Part shown: positions 20,270 through 29,432 of the stretch, in pieces
Position numbering within the stretch: position 1 is the stretch's first letter
Layout of the letters: each line of letters opens with the position of its first letter
Assembly: GCA_964635875.1 (NCBI GenBank)
Contig: CAZWRK010000054.1
Location: 1 to 31,041 of the forward strand
From: CAZWRK01 sp964635875
GTDB lineage: Bacteria > Pseudomonadota > Gammaproteobacteria > Burkholderiales > Aquaspirillaceae
Direction: 5' to 3'
DNA: 31,041 bases
Position numbers and translations under genes: made by a program
Notes under the pieces: generated by a model
The model's input: the letters and a program-made list of their open reading frames with translations, nothing else
Database searches by the model: none
What the model was told of the DNA's origin: nothing

Positions 20270-22742
20270 TTTTATAAAAGTAGTAAGTTTATTAAATACT
20301 ACAAGAACAACAACAAGCACTAGTTATACTGCAACAGGGGATAGAAACCCCTTTTGGTACTATGATAGTGCTGATTATGACGGAGTTGATTGGATAAAAT
20401 TTAGTGCCGCAATTCGTGCAACAAGTGGGGATAGTACGACAGTTGCTTTAAAACCAGAGGGTTTGTCTGAAATTGCAAGTAGTGAGGTGACTACAACGTC
20501 AACAGTTAATGTAGATGTAATAAGTGGGGATATAAGTGCAGATTTAGATGATGCAAATGACCATAAAGCAAGGTGGAAGTCTGGTGCTGGCGCTACTGCT
20601 TCAATTGATAAAGCATCTATTTTAATTTCGCAAACTAATCCAACAAAGACAGTAACTGTAATAGAAATAGGGGAGGTAAATAACACAAGTACCACTGCCT
20701 ATAATAGTATTTATACACCATCAAAACCTGGACACGCTTTTTTGTATGAAAGTTCTAAATGGGATGGGACAGTAGAAATATTTTATGAAGCCGATATAAG
20801 ACCTAGAACAAGCGGTTCTGATACAATGTATTCAGAACTATATAATCAAACTGATTCGTCTTCTGTTAGTAGTTCTGAGGTTACACATACAGGTAATACA
20901 ACTACAACTAGAAAAAGAAGTAGTGCCTTGACGCTAACCGATAATAAAAACTATATAGCTAGAACTAAAGTAGGTTCTGGAAATGGGGATTTAGCTGCTG
21001 GAAAAATTATTATAAAACAAACTAATTTTACAAAGACAGTTAGTTATATACCAATATTAAATACAACATCGAGTGGTACAAATACTACATACACAGCCCA
21101 AAATAGATTATTTACATTTAATGCTAGTGATTTTGACGCAAATGTTACTAAAAACTTTTATTACGAAGCCTCAATTAATGTATCGGCAAATACTGGGTAC
21201 TCTAAATTGACTAATGATACGGACACTTCTGATATTAGCGAAATTAGTGGAACTAGTACAACACGTACGGAACGAATACGAAGTAATGCTTTAACAATGC
21301 CTACTGACGATGGGAATGTTTTAAATAACTATAGAAAAATTGATACTTCGGGAACTGTAATTCACGCAAGAACTTTTCTAATTGTTGAGTTAGCTTGGGA
21401 TTATACTGTAGCTGTTACGGACACCGTGACTGTCTCCGAATCTGTTGGAGTCTCTGTAGAAGCTCCATCGGGACCAGGATCCCTGTCTGTTTCTGTTTCG
21501 GATGCAGTTACATTAAGTGAAGCTATAACAGCAACTAGGTCTACAGCAGTAGTTTCGGTTTCCGATACCGTAACGGTATCTGAGAGTGTTTCGGTATCTG
21601 TAGCACCCACAACAACTCTTTCCGTAGCTGTAACAGATTATGTAGATGTTTACGACACAGTTTTTGATACAAATTATGTAATCGATTCTGTCAATTACAC
21701 CCCTATAAATGGAACTTTAAAAAATAGTGCAACTTTTATAGCTACTGATGGGGGTTATTTACGAATGACCGAGGTTGTAAACGACGGACAAAGCGGACAG
21801 ATAGAATACGACTTAACTTCAGAATTACCTCTAAATCTAGACGTTTCTTTTGACTTCTGGGCTGGAGGTGGAAACGGAGCTGACGGGGTATATTTTTACT
21901 TAAACAGCACAACCACGGTAGTTGCAGAGTATGATGGGCGAGATGGTTATTGTATTGCCTGGTCTGAATATGCGGATCAAGTACAGGCGAGATTCCACAC
22001 AACCGTTATAGATACTGTATCCAAAGCAAGTTTAGATAACTCTACCTGGAGAACAGGTCGTATTATATTTAATGGTACTAGTATAAAAGTATATACAGAT
22101 GGAACACTGGATTTAGATATTACAGACTCTGCTAGAACTTTTTCAGGAACATTGTTTGGTTTCGGGGCTAGGACAGGTGGGCTTAATAATGAACACAGGG
22201 TTAGAAATTTGAGAGTGTCTACTTTAGATAAAAGTTTGGATGTTGTAACGCCCACAGGTTCCACATTAAGTGTATCTGTAAGCGATACAGTTACGATTAC
22301 AGAAACAGTTACTTTAAATAAGGCTACTAGAGAGATATCCGTATCAGATACAGTTACAGTAAGCGAATCTGTAAGCGGATTACCCTATGATAGTAATGTA
22401 AGACCTATGGTAGCAGATTCAGTATCCATTACAGAAAGTGTTAGTTTATCTGTAGGTACACCAGCAGTTAGCGTTACAGAGACAATTACTATTACAGAAT
22501 CTGTTTCTGGATATTTTATTTCCGAAATAACAACAGAAGAATTAGTCCAGGTTGACGATATTTTAATAGACTCTAATCTTGGTTTAAATGTAATGGTATC
22601 AGAGTCTGTAGCAATATCTGAATCAGTAGAACGATCTTCACATATAGATAGATACTTACCTGGTATACATACGATTGAGAAAGGTTTAATAGGTTTTAGA
22701 TTAGATACCGATGCTCCTAAATTTACAACAGAGAGGAAATAA
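20262..22742 (+). CDS. Large tail fibre with lectin-like domain and VSVSDTVTVSES repeats
   Basis: 826 aa. Residues ~1-380 hold three related ~125-residue beta domains, each starting near a VSLLNTT / IEIGEVNNTS / IPILNTTSS segment and closing with strands like ASILISQTN or GKIIIKQTN. From ~385 the chain becomes Val-Ser/Asp/Thr repeats (SVSDTVTVSESV). Residues ~470-660 form a concanavalin/LamG-like lectin domain (YDLTSELPLNLDVSFDFWAG; GADGVYFYLN), and repeats resume to ~790. Expected to be a surface fibre that binds host glycans. The fold calls are inference from sequence pattern. It has no membrane segment or signal peptide. Confidence 0.7.
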   Translation: MASFIKVVSLLNTTRTTTSTSYTATGDRNPFWYYDSADYDGVDWIKFSAAIRATSGDSTTVALKPEGLSEIASSEVTTTSTVNVDVISGDISADLDDANDHKARWKSGAGATASIDKASILISQTNPTKTVTVIEIGEVNNTSTTAYNSIYTPSKPGHAFLYESSKWDGTVEIFYEADIRPRTSGSDTMYSELYNQTDSSSVSSSEVTHTGNTTTTRKRSSALTLTDNKNYIARTKVGSGNGDLAAGKIIIKQTNFTKTVSYIPILNTTSSGTNTTYTAQNRLFTFNASDFDANVTKNFYYEASINVSANTGYSKLTNDTDTSDISEISGTSTTRTERIRSNALTMPTDDGNVLNNYRKIDTSGTVIHARTFLIVELAWDYTVAVTDTVTVSESVGVSVEAPSGPGSLSVSVSDAVTLSEAITATRSTAVVSVSDTVTVSESVSVSVAPTTTLSVAVTDYVDVYDTVFDTNYVIDSVNYTPINGTLKNSATFIATDGGYLRMTEVVNDGQSGQIEYDLTSELPLNLDVSFDFWAGGGNGADGVYFYLNSTTTVVAEYDGRDGYCIAWSEYADQVQARFHTTVIDTVSKASLDNSTWRTGRIIFNGTSIKVYTDGTLDLDITDSARTFSGTLFGFGARTGGLNNEHRVRNLRVSTLDKSLDVVTPTGSTLSVSVSDTVTITETVTLNKATREISVSDTVTVSESVSGLPYDSNVRPMVADSVSITESVSLSVGTPAVSVTETITITESVSGYFISEITTEELVQVDDILIDSNLGLNVMVSESVAISESVERSSHIDRYLPGIHTIEKGLIGFRLDTDAPKFTTERK
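21400..22650 (+). repeat. Coding repeats of the DTVTVSES type on both sides of the lectin domain
   Basis: Degenerate repeats of about 30-45 bases encode (S/D)-T-V-T-(V/I)-(S/T)-E-(S/T)-V in two blocks (about 21400-21640 and 22260-22640). Locally the codons make palindromes, such as GATACCGT-A-ACGGTATC (21564-21580). The same unit appears in the 3' part of the next fibre gene (24190-24450). Confidence 0.65.
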
Positions 22743-22743
22743 T

Positions 22744-22962
22744 ATGAAAACACATTTGCACGTTCTTATTAGATTTTACGACATTGACCCTGCAACACAG
22801 GGGTTTATAAACCCTGTAATGATTGATGTGAGGGCAAATAGTATAATGGAAGCTGTAAATAAAGCCGTAGAAATGGCTAAGTGTAAAGCAATAAATAAAA
22901 AATTTTATTCCGTCGAATCGGTGATTGAACACGATCACTTAGACGGGGAAAAGGAAAAATGA
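22744..22962 (+). CDS. Small hypothetical protein between fibre genes, 72 aa
   Basis: GAGAGGAAATAAT precedes the ATG at 22744. A beta start (MKTHLHVLIRFYDIDPATQG), a helix with several Ala/Lys, then a histidine-containing acidic tail (IEHDHLDGEKEK). Stop and next start overlap (ATGA). It may be a fibre assembly factor by position; nothing in the sequence names it. Confidence 0.5.
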   Translation: MKTHLHVLIRFYDIDPATQGFINPVMIDVRANSIMEAVNKAVEMAKCKAINKKFYSVESVIEHDHLDGEKEK

Positions 22963-24512
22963 TTAAACTAGCTTCTGGAATTAACATATTATGGGTTGGT
23001 ACTCACGCTACCATACCGACAGGATTTAGTAGAAAAACAGCTTTAGATGGCTATTTCTTTAAAGGTGTCAATTCTGGAGATGCTAATTTAACACCAGCTG
23101 GTTCAGATACCCACACACACTCAGCTACAGGAAACCACAGTCATACTATGGGGGACCACACACATACTATATCTTTTGGTGCTAGTACTGGAGGATCTCA
23201 AAATACAGGCTCTGGTAGTTCGGCAGCCAGAAGCGGACACACTCACGCTAACTTAACATCGGGTGCCGTAAGTTCAGGTGGGGAACTTTCTTCAGTGGCT
23301 TCCACATACACATCTGTTAGTCACGTCCCCCCATATTTTGAAGTTATTGTAATAGAGTCCGATGGTTCTTTGGGGGTTCCCAGTAATGCTGTTTTATTCT
23401 ACGAGAATAACGATGATATTACTTCTAAAGGTTTCTATAACTGTGATGGTAATAACGGAACCGCTAATATGGATGGTTTCTTTTTAAAGGTTGTAGGTGC
23501 TGGGGGGGACGCTGGAAGCTCAGTTAGTAATAATAGTTATCATAACCATAGTTTAAGTCACACACACTCTGTAGCAAGCCACAGCCACGGATCCGTCACG
23601 TCTGGTGGGGTTTCGGGTGAGACAAATTCAGATACTGATACCCCATACCAGGAGCTTGGAACACATACCCACGCTGTTGTTTTATCGGGATCAGATGCTA
23701 TTTCCTCAGCCGATGCCACTCTAGATACCACGGGAGATACGGTGCTTCCATCTTTTAAATATTTAAGAGCCGTACAAAATAAGTCAGGTGTAACAAAAGA
23801 TCCTGTTATTAAAATGGTTGCTTTATGGACTGGGGCTGTTGCGGATATACCAACAGGCTGGTCCGTCAAAACATCTATGTATGATGTTTATCCTAGAGTT
23901 GGAAACTCTTCTATATTAAACGGAACTACAGGAGGATCTAATACTCATACACATAGTAGTAATTCACATACTCATAGTTCTACAGGGCATACTCATTCAG
24001 GAAATGCTACACATCCTGGAAATAGTCGAGATAACACCAACTCTTCTGGGGCTTTTGCAGATACTGGAGGTGGTGTTCACGCATATACAACAGATTCTAA
24101 ATCACCTACATACAGCTCCGCTACAACATCTGCAGGGTCTTCGAGTAATGAACCAGCACATACACAGGTAATATTTATTACATACAATGGAATATATGAA
24201 GTATCTGTAACCGACACAGTTACCGTAGAGGATGTGGAAACTAATAGTGTAACAAGGCTTATTTCTAAAACAGAGACCGTTACAGTTTCTGAGAATGCTT
24301 TCAAACCTGTTATATATGATCCAGCTACAACAAGAACCATATCTAAAACAGAAGAAGTGTATGTATCTGAAACTATAATAATGCCGCAACCTACAGATAT
24401 TGCTAATTCAGAGAGTGTTTCTGTCACAGAAAGGGTATCTATTAAATTGTCAAGTGCCTTGGATTCCTTCAACTACCCAAGTTTCGATGTATCAGGTGAA
24501 GGACACGGATAA
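22959..24512 (+). CDS. Tail fibre/collar protein with triplicated His-rich tip domain
   Basis: 517 aa. Three tandem ~135-residue modules start near 8, 144 and 286 (ILWVGTHATIPTGF; AVLFYENNDDITSKGF; MVALWTGAVADIPTGW). Each contains a cluster of His-x-His motifs (51-69, 195-210, 330-346), the pattern of phage tail-collar and tip proteins where histidines bind metal ions along a trimeric needle. The last ~95 residues are the V-S-V-T-D-T-V-T-V repeat type shared with the neighbouring fibre. The ATG follows AAGGAAAA and overlaps the previous stop. Likely a receptor-binding or short tail fibre. Confidence 0.75.
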   Translation: MIKLASGINILWVGTHATIPTGFSRKTALDGYFFKGVNSGDANLTPAGSDTHTHSATGNHSHTMGDHTHTISFGASTGGSQNTGSGSSAARSGHTHANLTSGAVSSGGELSSVASTYTSVSHVPPYFEVIVIESDGSLGVPSNAVLFYENNDDITSKGFYNCDGNNGTANMDGFFLKVVGAGGDAGSSVSNNSYHNHSLSHTHSVASHSHGSVTSGGVSGETNSDTDTPYQELGTHTHAVVLSGSDAISSADATLDTTGDTVLPSFKYLRAVQNKSGVTKDPVIKMVALWTGAVADIPTGWSVKTSMYDVYPRVGNSSILNGTTGGSNTHTHSSNSHTHSSTGHTHSGNATHPGNSRDNTNSSGAFADTGGGVHAYTTDSKSPTYSSATTSAGSSSNEPAHTQVIFITYNGIYEVSVTDTVTVEDVETNSVTRLISKTETVTVSENAFKPVIYDPATTRTISKTEEVYVSETIIMPQPTDIANSESVSVTERVSIKLSSALDSFNYPSFDVSGEGHG

Positions 24513-24546
24513 AAAGGATATAATAATATTAATTTAAACTTGCCTT

Positions 24547-25674
24547 ATGATTATAAAAATAGACCATCCTGAGTTAGGACCGCAGAATTCTTACGTGACT
24601 ACTGAGGTTACAGCTACGGATACAAGTACAGAGGTTGAAAATACTGAGGGTTACACTTCGGGAGATTACGTAGTCTTCGGACATCCTGGTGAGGAGAAGA
24701 CTGAGATAGTCTTACTTACAGGTGTTACAGGAAATACTACATTGAATCACACAACTGGTCCAGTTTACGACCACCCAGTTAGAACCCCTATATATCAGAT
24801 AAAATACAATCAAATAGAAATTTATAGAGCTGGTAGTCAGGGGGGAGCTTACTCTCTAATAGCAACCATCGATATTACTTTAGATGAGGATTACACGATA
24901 TATGACGATACCGCTGGAGATACTTCTTCTTGGTACAAATTAAGATACAAAGATGCTAATGATTCCTCCTACTCAGGTTATTCAGATGAAGTTCAAGGTA
25001 TCGGCTACACAACAGACTCTTTAAGAGATATGACAAATGAAGTACTAGAAGAATTTGGAGATACCTTAGCAAAACAGGTTAAGAGAAAACGAGTTAAAAA
25101 ACTGTTGCAAGCTGGGGTACGTAAGATAACTATGGCTTTAATCCAAGCACAACCTGATTACAGAAAAGCATACACAACCACTAGCTTAGTTTCAGGAACC
25201 GCTACATACGACTTACCAGAAAGATTTTTATTATTAGATAGAATGGATATTAACTTCTCAGGTTCGGTTGCTGCAGATGCTTTTAAAGCTGAGTACGAGA
25301 ACGAAAGATCAGGAATGCCAAATCAAATATACTCAACAGCGGATCCTAGAGTAAGTATTCGGGGAGAACAATTTGTTATTAAACCTACCCCCACTAGTTC
25401 TTCGGGATTAGCCTTTATCTGGTACTGGAATGCACCAGAGGAAATGGAAAACGAATCAGATGAACACGGTTTGCCTTATGGAGCTCGTGATACTTTAGTG
25501 TTATATGCTCTTTATAGATTATGGTTATCGAAAAATGTAGACAAAGCTAAGTATTATCAATCCGCTTTCAAAGATTCCCTAGCTGAGGTTCTTGATTTCC
25601 TCGCTCAAAAGAGGGGTATGAAGAGCTTCAGAGTGGATGTTGAATTCGGCTACGATCTATATGATCCAGAATAA
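24547..25674 (+). CDS. Tail adaptor (tubular-A/gp4-like) with extra N-terminal beta domains
   Basis: 375 aa. The last ~200 residues (DSLRDMTNEVLEEFGDTLAK onward, with YDLPERFLLLDRMD and ARDTLVLYALYRLW) fit the helical adaptor that joins portal and tail in P22/T7-like phages. The first ~150 residues are beta-rich and include a segment like a fibronectin-type domain (YNQIEIYRAG... WYKLRYKD). No Shine-Dalgarno site; TATAAT occurs 22 bases before the ATG. It stands next to the other tail proteins, supporting the assignment. Confidence 0.65.
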   Translation: MIIKIDHPELGPQNSYVTTEVTATDTSTEVENTEGYTSGDYVVFGHPGEEKTEIVLLTGVTGNTTLNHTTGPVYDHPVRTPIYQIKYNQIEIYRAGSQGGAYSLIATIDITLDEDYTIYDDTAGDTSSWYKLRYKDANDSSYSGYSDEVQGIGYTTDSLRDMTNEVLEEFGDTLAKQVKRKRVKKLLQAGVRKITMALIQAQPDYRKAYTTTSLVSGTATYDLPERFLLLDRMDINFSGSVAADAFKAEYENERSGMPNQIYSTADPRVSIRGEQFVIKPTPTSSSGLAFIWYWNAPEEMENESDEHGLPYGARDTLVLYALYRLWLSKNVDKAKYYQSAFKDSLAEVLDFLAQKRGMKSFRVDVEFGYDLYDPE

Positions 25675-25676
25675 TT

Positions 25677-27083
25677 ATGGAATACACGCCCTTATTTGCG
25701 TTTAATGGAATAAACAGATATATATCCAGCTTTATGTTGGAGGGTGGAGAGTTGAGTAATTTACAAAACTATTCTTTAGATAAAATAGGTATCCTTAAAA
25801 AGAGTTACGACTACACAAAAAAGGGTTCAACTATTACGGGTGGCTACGATGTTTTAGGTGGAATTGACTTTTTTAGATCCTCAGGTACACACGATCATAT
25901 CGTTGCTGTAGATGGACCTAGTGCCGCTAATATATACAAATATGTGGGTTCTTCCTGGACTTCTCAGGGGCTATCTCTAACTGCAGGTAATCGAGTTCGA
26001 TTCGAATATGTTCCAACTATTGATACACTTTTTTATACTAACTTTGTGGATGCTGTGGGTAGCTATGACGGATCAACCTGGTCTACCTCAACAAACGTAA
26101 CAGGGGCACCTAAAGGAAAAATTCCTATATACTTCGGTTCTAGAATGTACTTATTCAATGTAGATGTTTCAGGGACACTTTATCCTGATAGAGGTTACAG
26201 ATCCTCTTTAATAGATACAGGAGCAACTTGGGATGCTGACGATTACTTCTTTTTTGGAGATGTTATTACAGGAGCTGGATTAAATGGAGATAACTTGATG
26301 GTTTTCTGCGAGTCATCCGCACATATATTAACTTTAGCAGATGAGAAATATCCCGTTTCTAATAAAGGATGTGTTAGTCACGAGGGAATAGTAAGCTATG
26401 GAAAATGGACTTTCTACCCCAGCAGGGATGGATATTATGGCTTTAATGGGGCTGAAGATGTAAATATTTCATTACCTTTAAAGGAATATTGGGACGCATT
26501 AACTGAGACAAACCTTAGAAATATACAAGCAAGTTTATACAGAGAACACGTATATGTTTATGTAGGGGACGTAACAATCGATGGCGAAACCATAACTAAT
26601 GTAGTCTTCGATTACAACATATTACAAAATAACTGGACATTAGCATCTCTTAAATCAGGTGTTAAAAATATGCACACTTACGTTACAACCTCAGGTAAGA
26701 AATTATTCTTTGGAGATAACAACGGTGCTGTTTACCAGTTATTCTCTGGATCAGGTCAACAGGATGGAAACAATTATTCCTCCTCTATAGAGACTCACTG
26801 GATGTACGGTTCTTCCCCTTTAGTACTCGATGACTTCTATGAGATCTGGGGATTTGGAAATGACTTATCAGCTATTAAAGTATTTTATAAAACAGAAACA
26901 GAGGGGGATTGGTTACCTCTAGGGGAGCTTACAGAAGACACAGATGTTGTTAAGTTTCATAAAAGAGCTTATAGAATTAAGTTTAAGTTTATTGAAACCT
27001 CTGGTAAGAATTTATTTAATATAGAAAGATTCGATATAGGCTACGAACCAGGTTATGAAAGGATTACAGATGATGACAAGTAA
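25677..27083 (+). CDS. Beta-propeller-like tail stopper/tubular-B protein
   Basis: 468 aa. Starts MEYTPLFAFNGINRYISSFM with L-E-G-G-E-L-S-x-L-x-N-Y, common in phage proteins that hold packaged DNA and form the tail nozzle (P22 gp10 or T7 gp12 type). The body shows repeated strand-turn units with Gly-Asp and aromatic residues (YYGFNGAEDVNISLPLKEYW), consistent with a propeller. It follows the adaptor with two bases between. The name rests on gene order and pattern; it could be another tail-tube protein. Confidence 0.6.
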   Translation: MEYTPLFAFNGINRYISSFMLEGGELSNLQNYSLDKIGILKKSYDYTKKGSTITGGYDVLGGIDFFRSSGTHDHIVAVDGPSAANIYKYVGSSWTSQGLSLTAGNRVRFEYVPTIDTLFYTNFVDAVGSYDGSTWSTSTNVTGAPKGKIPIYFGSRMYLFNVDVSGTLYPDRGYRSSLIDTGATWDADDYFFFGDVITGAGLNGDNLMVFCESSAHILTLADEKYPVSNKGCVSHEGIVSYGKWTFYPSRDGYYGFNGAEDVNISLPLKEYWDALTETNLRNIQASLYREHVYVYVGDVTIDGETITNVVFDYNILQNNWTLASLKSGVKNMHTYVTTSGKKLFFGDNNGAVYQLFSGSGQQDGNNYSSSIETHWMYGSSPLVLDDFYEIWGFGNDLSAIKVFYKTETEGDWLPLGELTEDTDVVKFHKRAYRIKFKFIETSGKNLFNIERFDIGYEPGYERITDDDK

Positions 27084-27483
27084 AAGATCTGCAAGTGAAT
27101 ATGGTTATGATAACTTTCTAAGCAAGGCATTGAAGAGTGCTCAGGATTATTTGAACTGGCGTAATATTCCAGCTGGGAGTATTTCAGCAAGGGCTTTAAA
27201 CACTATGTTAAACGCAACAACAAGTATAGAATTTACAGCAAGTGATTCTGATACTGTAGCCTGGACTGAGGGTAAGATATACTTTGCTAATGGAACAGAT
27301 TCTGGGACACTACCTGTAGGTAATACAGGGAATATGACCCTTACTACATACATATATTTTGATAGAGATAACTCCTCTACCTTGCAGATAACTACAGATC
27401 CGTCTTTAGCCACGGGGCTTAGTAAGCTCGCTGTAGCAAGGATTATAGGTGGCGATAGTACCAAGTTAACAGTATTGATATAA
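27070..27483 (+). CDS. Small structural protein after the nozzle gene, 137 aa
   Basis: Adjacent ATGs at 27070 and 27073 follow GAAAGGATT inside the end of the nozzle gene, so translation is coupled. Helical start (FLSKALKSAQDYLNWRNIPA), then an all-beta C-terminal domain (IYFANGTDSGTLPVGNTGNM), as in proteins that carry a helix anchor and a fibre-like head. The stop lies in the TATAAT box before the next gene. Confidence 0.5.
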   Translation: MMTSKRSASEYGYDNFLSKALKSAQDYLNWRNIPAGSISARALNTMLNATTSIEFTASDSDTVAWTEGKIYFANGTDSGTLPVGNTGNMTLTTYIYFDRDNSSTLQITTDPSLATGLSKLAVARIIGGDSTKLTVLI

Positions 27484-27490
27484 TTTAAGT

Positions 27491-28507
27491 ATGGCTAAGT
27501 CATTACAAGAAATTTTAAAAGATCTTAATAACGAGAAAGCTAAGGGTTCCTGGAAGGTAAAACTACACCAAGCGGAACTTGAAAAGCACCCAGTGTATCA
27601 ACTACAGAAGTCTATATCCAATGCTATTGTTGAATTGGAGCAAAAACTAGACGAGGTTGATACTAGGCTTACTTTATCGGATGAGGAACGACAGGCATTT
27701 TTAGATAAGGCTATTGAACAGATTACTCCTTATTACAATACAAAGAAGATGGAGATTGAAAAAGGTATTAATGAAGGTAAGGTACAATCTGCAGAAGATG
27801 TACTACTTACAATTCGAGATGTTCAAGAGAATACAAATAGCTTACTTGCTAAGTTCGATATAGATCAGGCGGAAACAGAAGAGGACTTTATAAACAATAT
27901 ATCTGAAATAACTAGTAGAAAAGAAGACGATTTGAATATTAAACGTGCTGAGTGGAAACAAAGACTTGAGGACGCTAAGCTAAACCAGGTTAAAACTGGT
28001 GTATTTGCTTCTGGTGTAGGTCGTAAAAAGATAGGTGAATTAGATACAATGAAGACGTTAGACGAAACATCCCTCACTAATAGGGCTGCCGAAGCGGAGA
28101 CTCAGGCAACAACGAAAAAGAAATATGATTTAGAAAGAATAGTGTTAGCAAGGAAAGCAGCAGAAGAAGAAAGAATAAGAAAGATCGGAACACCCGATAC
28201 TGTAAATACTTTACAAACTAATGCCTCTACTACTTTAGGATTACAACCAGGACAGACAATCGGGTCCCAGGCTGAAATCGCACAAGCCAGGGCTGATAGG
28301 AATATAACTATTAGGAACCCTGAGGATTTAACTTCTCTAGAGGAAGAAAGATTAAAAGCTATAGAATCTAGAAATCAAGAATTACAAAACAATGAGTTGG
28401 CTGTTCGTGAACAAAGAGAGAAAAGTACTAGAGAAAAGATACTTGGAGACTTAGCAGCAAAGAAAAATCAATTAGCAAATTCAGGAGCTTACTTATTAAA
28501 TTATTAA
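27491..28507 (+). CDS. Candidate internal/ejection protein, 338 aa, coiled coil
   Basis: Nearly all helix, Lys/Glu-rich and without cysteine (MAKSLQEILKDLNNEKAKGS...), with long heptad-like stretches (~20-130 and 185-230) and a Gly/Pro break near 235-250. Position after the tail nozzle matches the internal proteins that podoviruses inject with DNA. The -10-like TGATATAAT (27476-27484) ends six bases before the ATG and there is no Shine-Dalgarno site. Function by position only. Confidence 0.5.
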   Translation: MAKSLQEILKDLNNEKAKGSWKVKLHQAELEKHPVYQLQKSISNAIVELEQKLDEVDTRLTLSDEERQAFLDKAIEQITPYYNTKKMEIEKGINEGKVQSAEDVLLTIRDVQENTNSLLAKFDIDQAETEEDFINNISEITSRKEDDLNIKRAEWKQRLEDAKLNQVKTGVFASGVGRKKIGELDTMKTLDETSLTNRAAEAETQATTKKKYDLERIVLARKAAEEERIRKIGTPDTVNTLQTNASTTLGLQPGQTIGSQAEIAQARADRNITIRNPEDLTSLEEERLKAIESRNQELQNNELAVREQREKSTREKILGDLAAKKNQLANSGAYLLNY

Positions 28508-28514
28508 AAATATT

Positions 28515-29426
28515 ATGCCAGCATTTGGAGAAGATTATAAAAAAATAGCAGACGCACAAAATAGAATGAAAAGTGCCTCTAGTGCCGCAGCAGACTATGA
28601 TTCTGGGGCAGAGACTCTTAGAGATATGGTTATGAACGATGTAAAGGTTGCTAGACAAAATAGAGGAGTAAGCACTATAGCTAAAGATTTGGGTGTTGCT
28701 AACGAACAACTAGTATCAGGTGGTGAGGAGATTAGACAAAGAACAGATGGAATCGTAAACCCATTAGATGTGGATACACTAACTTCTAGAGAAAGAGCTC
28801 AAAAACTAGGCATATTAGCTACAATAGCTAGAGTTACCAAAGAGAGAGAAGGTACGGTAGATGACTGGATTAATGCTGGAACTAATCAATTAAAGGCGGC
28901 AGCAGTACAAAAGAAAGCGGAAGCTCAAGCAGCTGCTGAAGAAGCTGACTCAATTTTAAAATTATTGGCATTTAAACAGAGTGAAGAAGAGAGAAAGTTT
29001 AACGAATATATTCAGACCGAACAACTAAATCTTTCTAAATCCAAAGCAGGTGGTTCAGGGTCAGGCTCTAGGTCTGGAGATACAGATGCAGAACTTAAGA
29101 CAGGTCAGGACTTTTTAGACCAAGCTTTAGGATTACTAGGAAGTATAAATCCAGATGAAAAGACTGATTTTATAACAAATGCTCAGGGATTTGCAGATCT
29201 AGTTGCTAAAGGTAAGATGACTCCAGCACAGGCTATGACTTTATTAAGAGCTCAACATCCTATATATACAAAACCCTCTGTTCCAGAAACAAAATCATTA
29301 AATCCAGGTGGAATATTACAAAATTTTTGGAACGCTCTGCCCTTCGGTGCCAACAATGCTGGTAACCAGGCTAAATCTGGTATTATTAGCCCAATTACTT
29401 TACCAATGGGAAAGAATCCAAGCTAA
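28515..29426 (+). CDS. Candidate internal/ejection protein, 303 aa
   Basis: Helical, Ala/Asp-rich N-terminal two thirds (MKSASSAAADYDSGAETLRD; QLKAAAVQKKAEAQAAAEEA), a Gly/Ser linker (AGGSGSGSRSGD, ~176-187) and a smaller helical domain with a hydrophobic, Gly/Asn-rich end. Composition resembles phage internal virion proteins that interact with the membrane. Seven bases from the previous gene. Confidence 0.5.
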   Translation: MPAFGEDYKKIADAQNRMKSASSAAADYDSGAETLRDMVMNDVKVARQNRGVSTIAKDLGVANEQLVSGGEEIRQRTDGIVNPLDVDTLTSRERAQKLGILATIARVTKEREGTVDDWINAGTNQLKAAAVQKKAEAQAAAEEADSILKLLAFKQSEEERKFNEYIQTEQLNLSKSKAGGSGSGSRSGDTDAELKTGQDFLDQALGLLGSINPDEKTDFITNAQGFADLVAKGKMTPAQAMTLLRAQHPIYTKPSVPETKSLNPGGILQNFWNALPFGANNAGNQAKSGIISPITLPMGKNPS

Positions 29427-29432
29427 TATGAT

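Noticed and set aside
21401..24472. Antisense frames over the fibre repeats, rich in Thr/Val/Ser
   Set aside because: The repeats are nearly symmetric in codon content, so the reverse strand is open by chance; no start signals.
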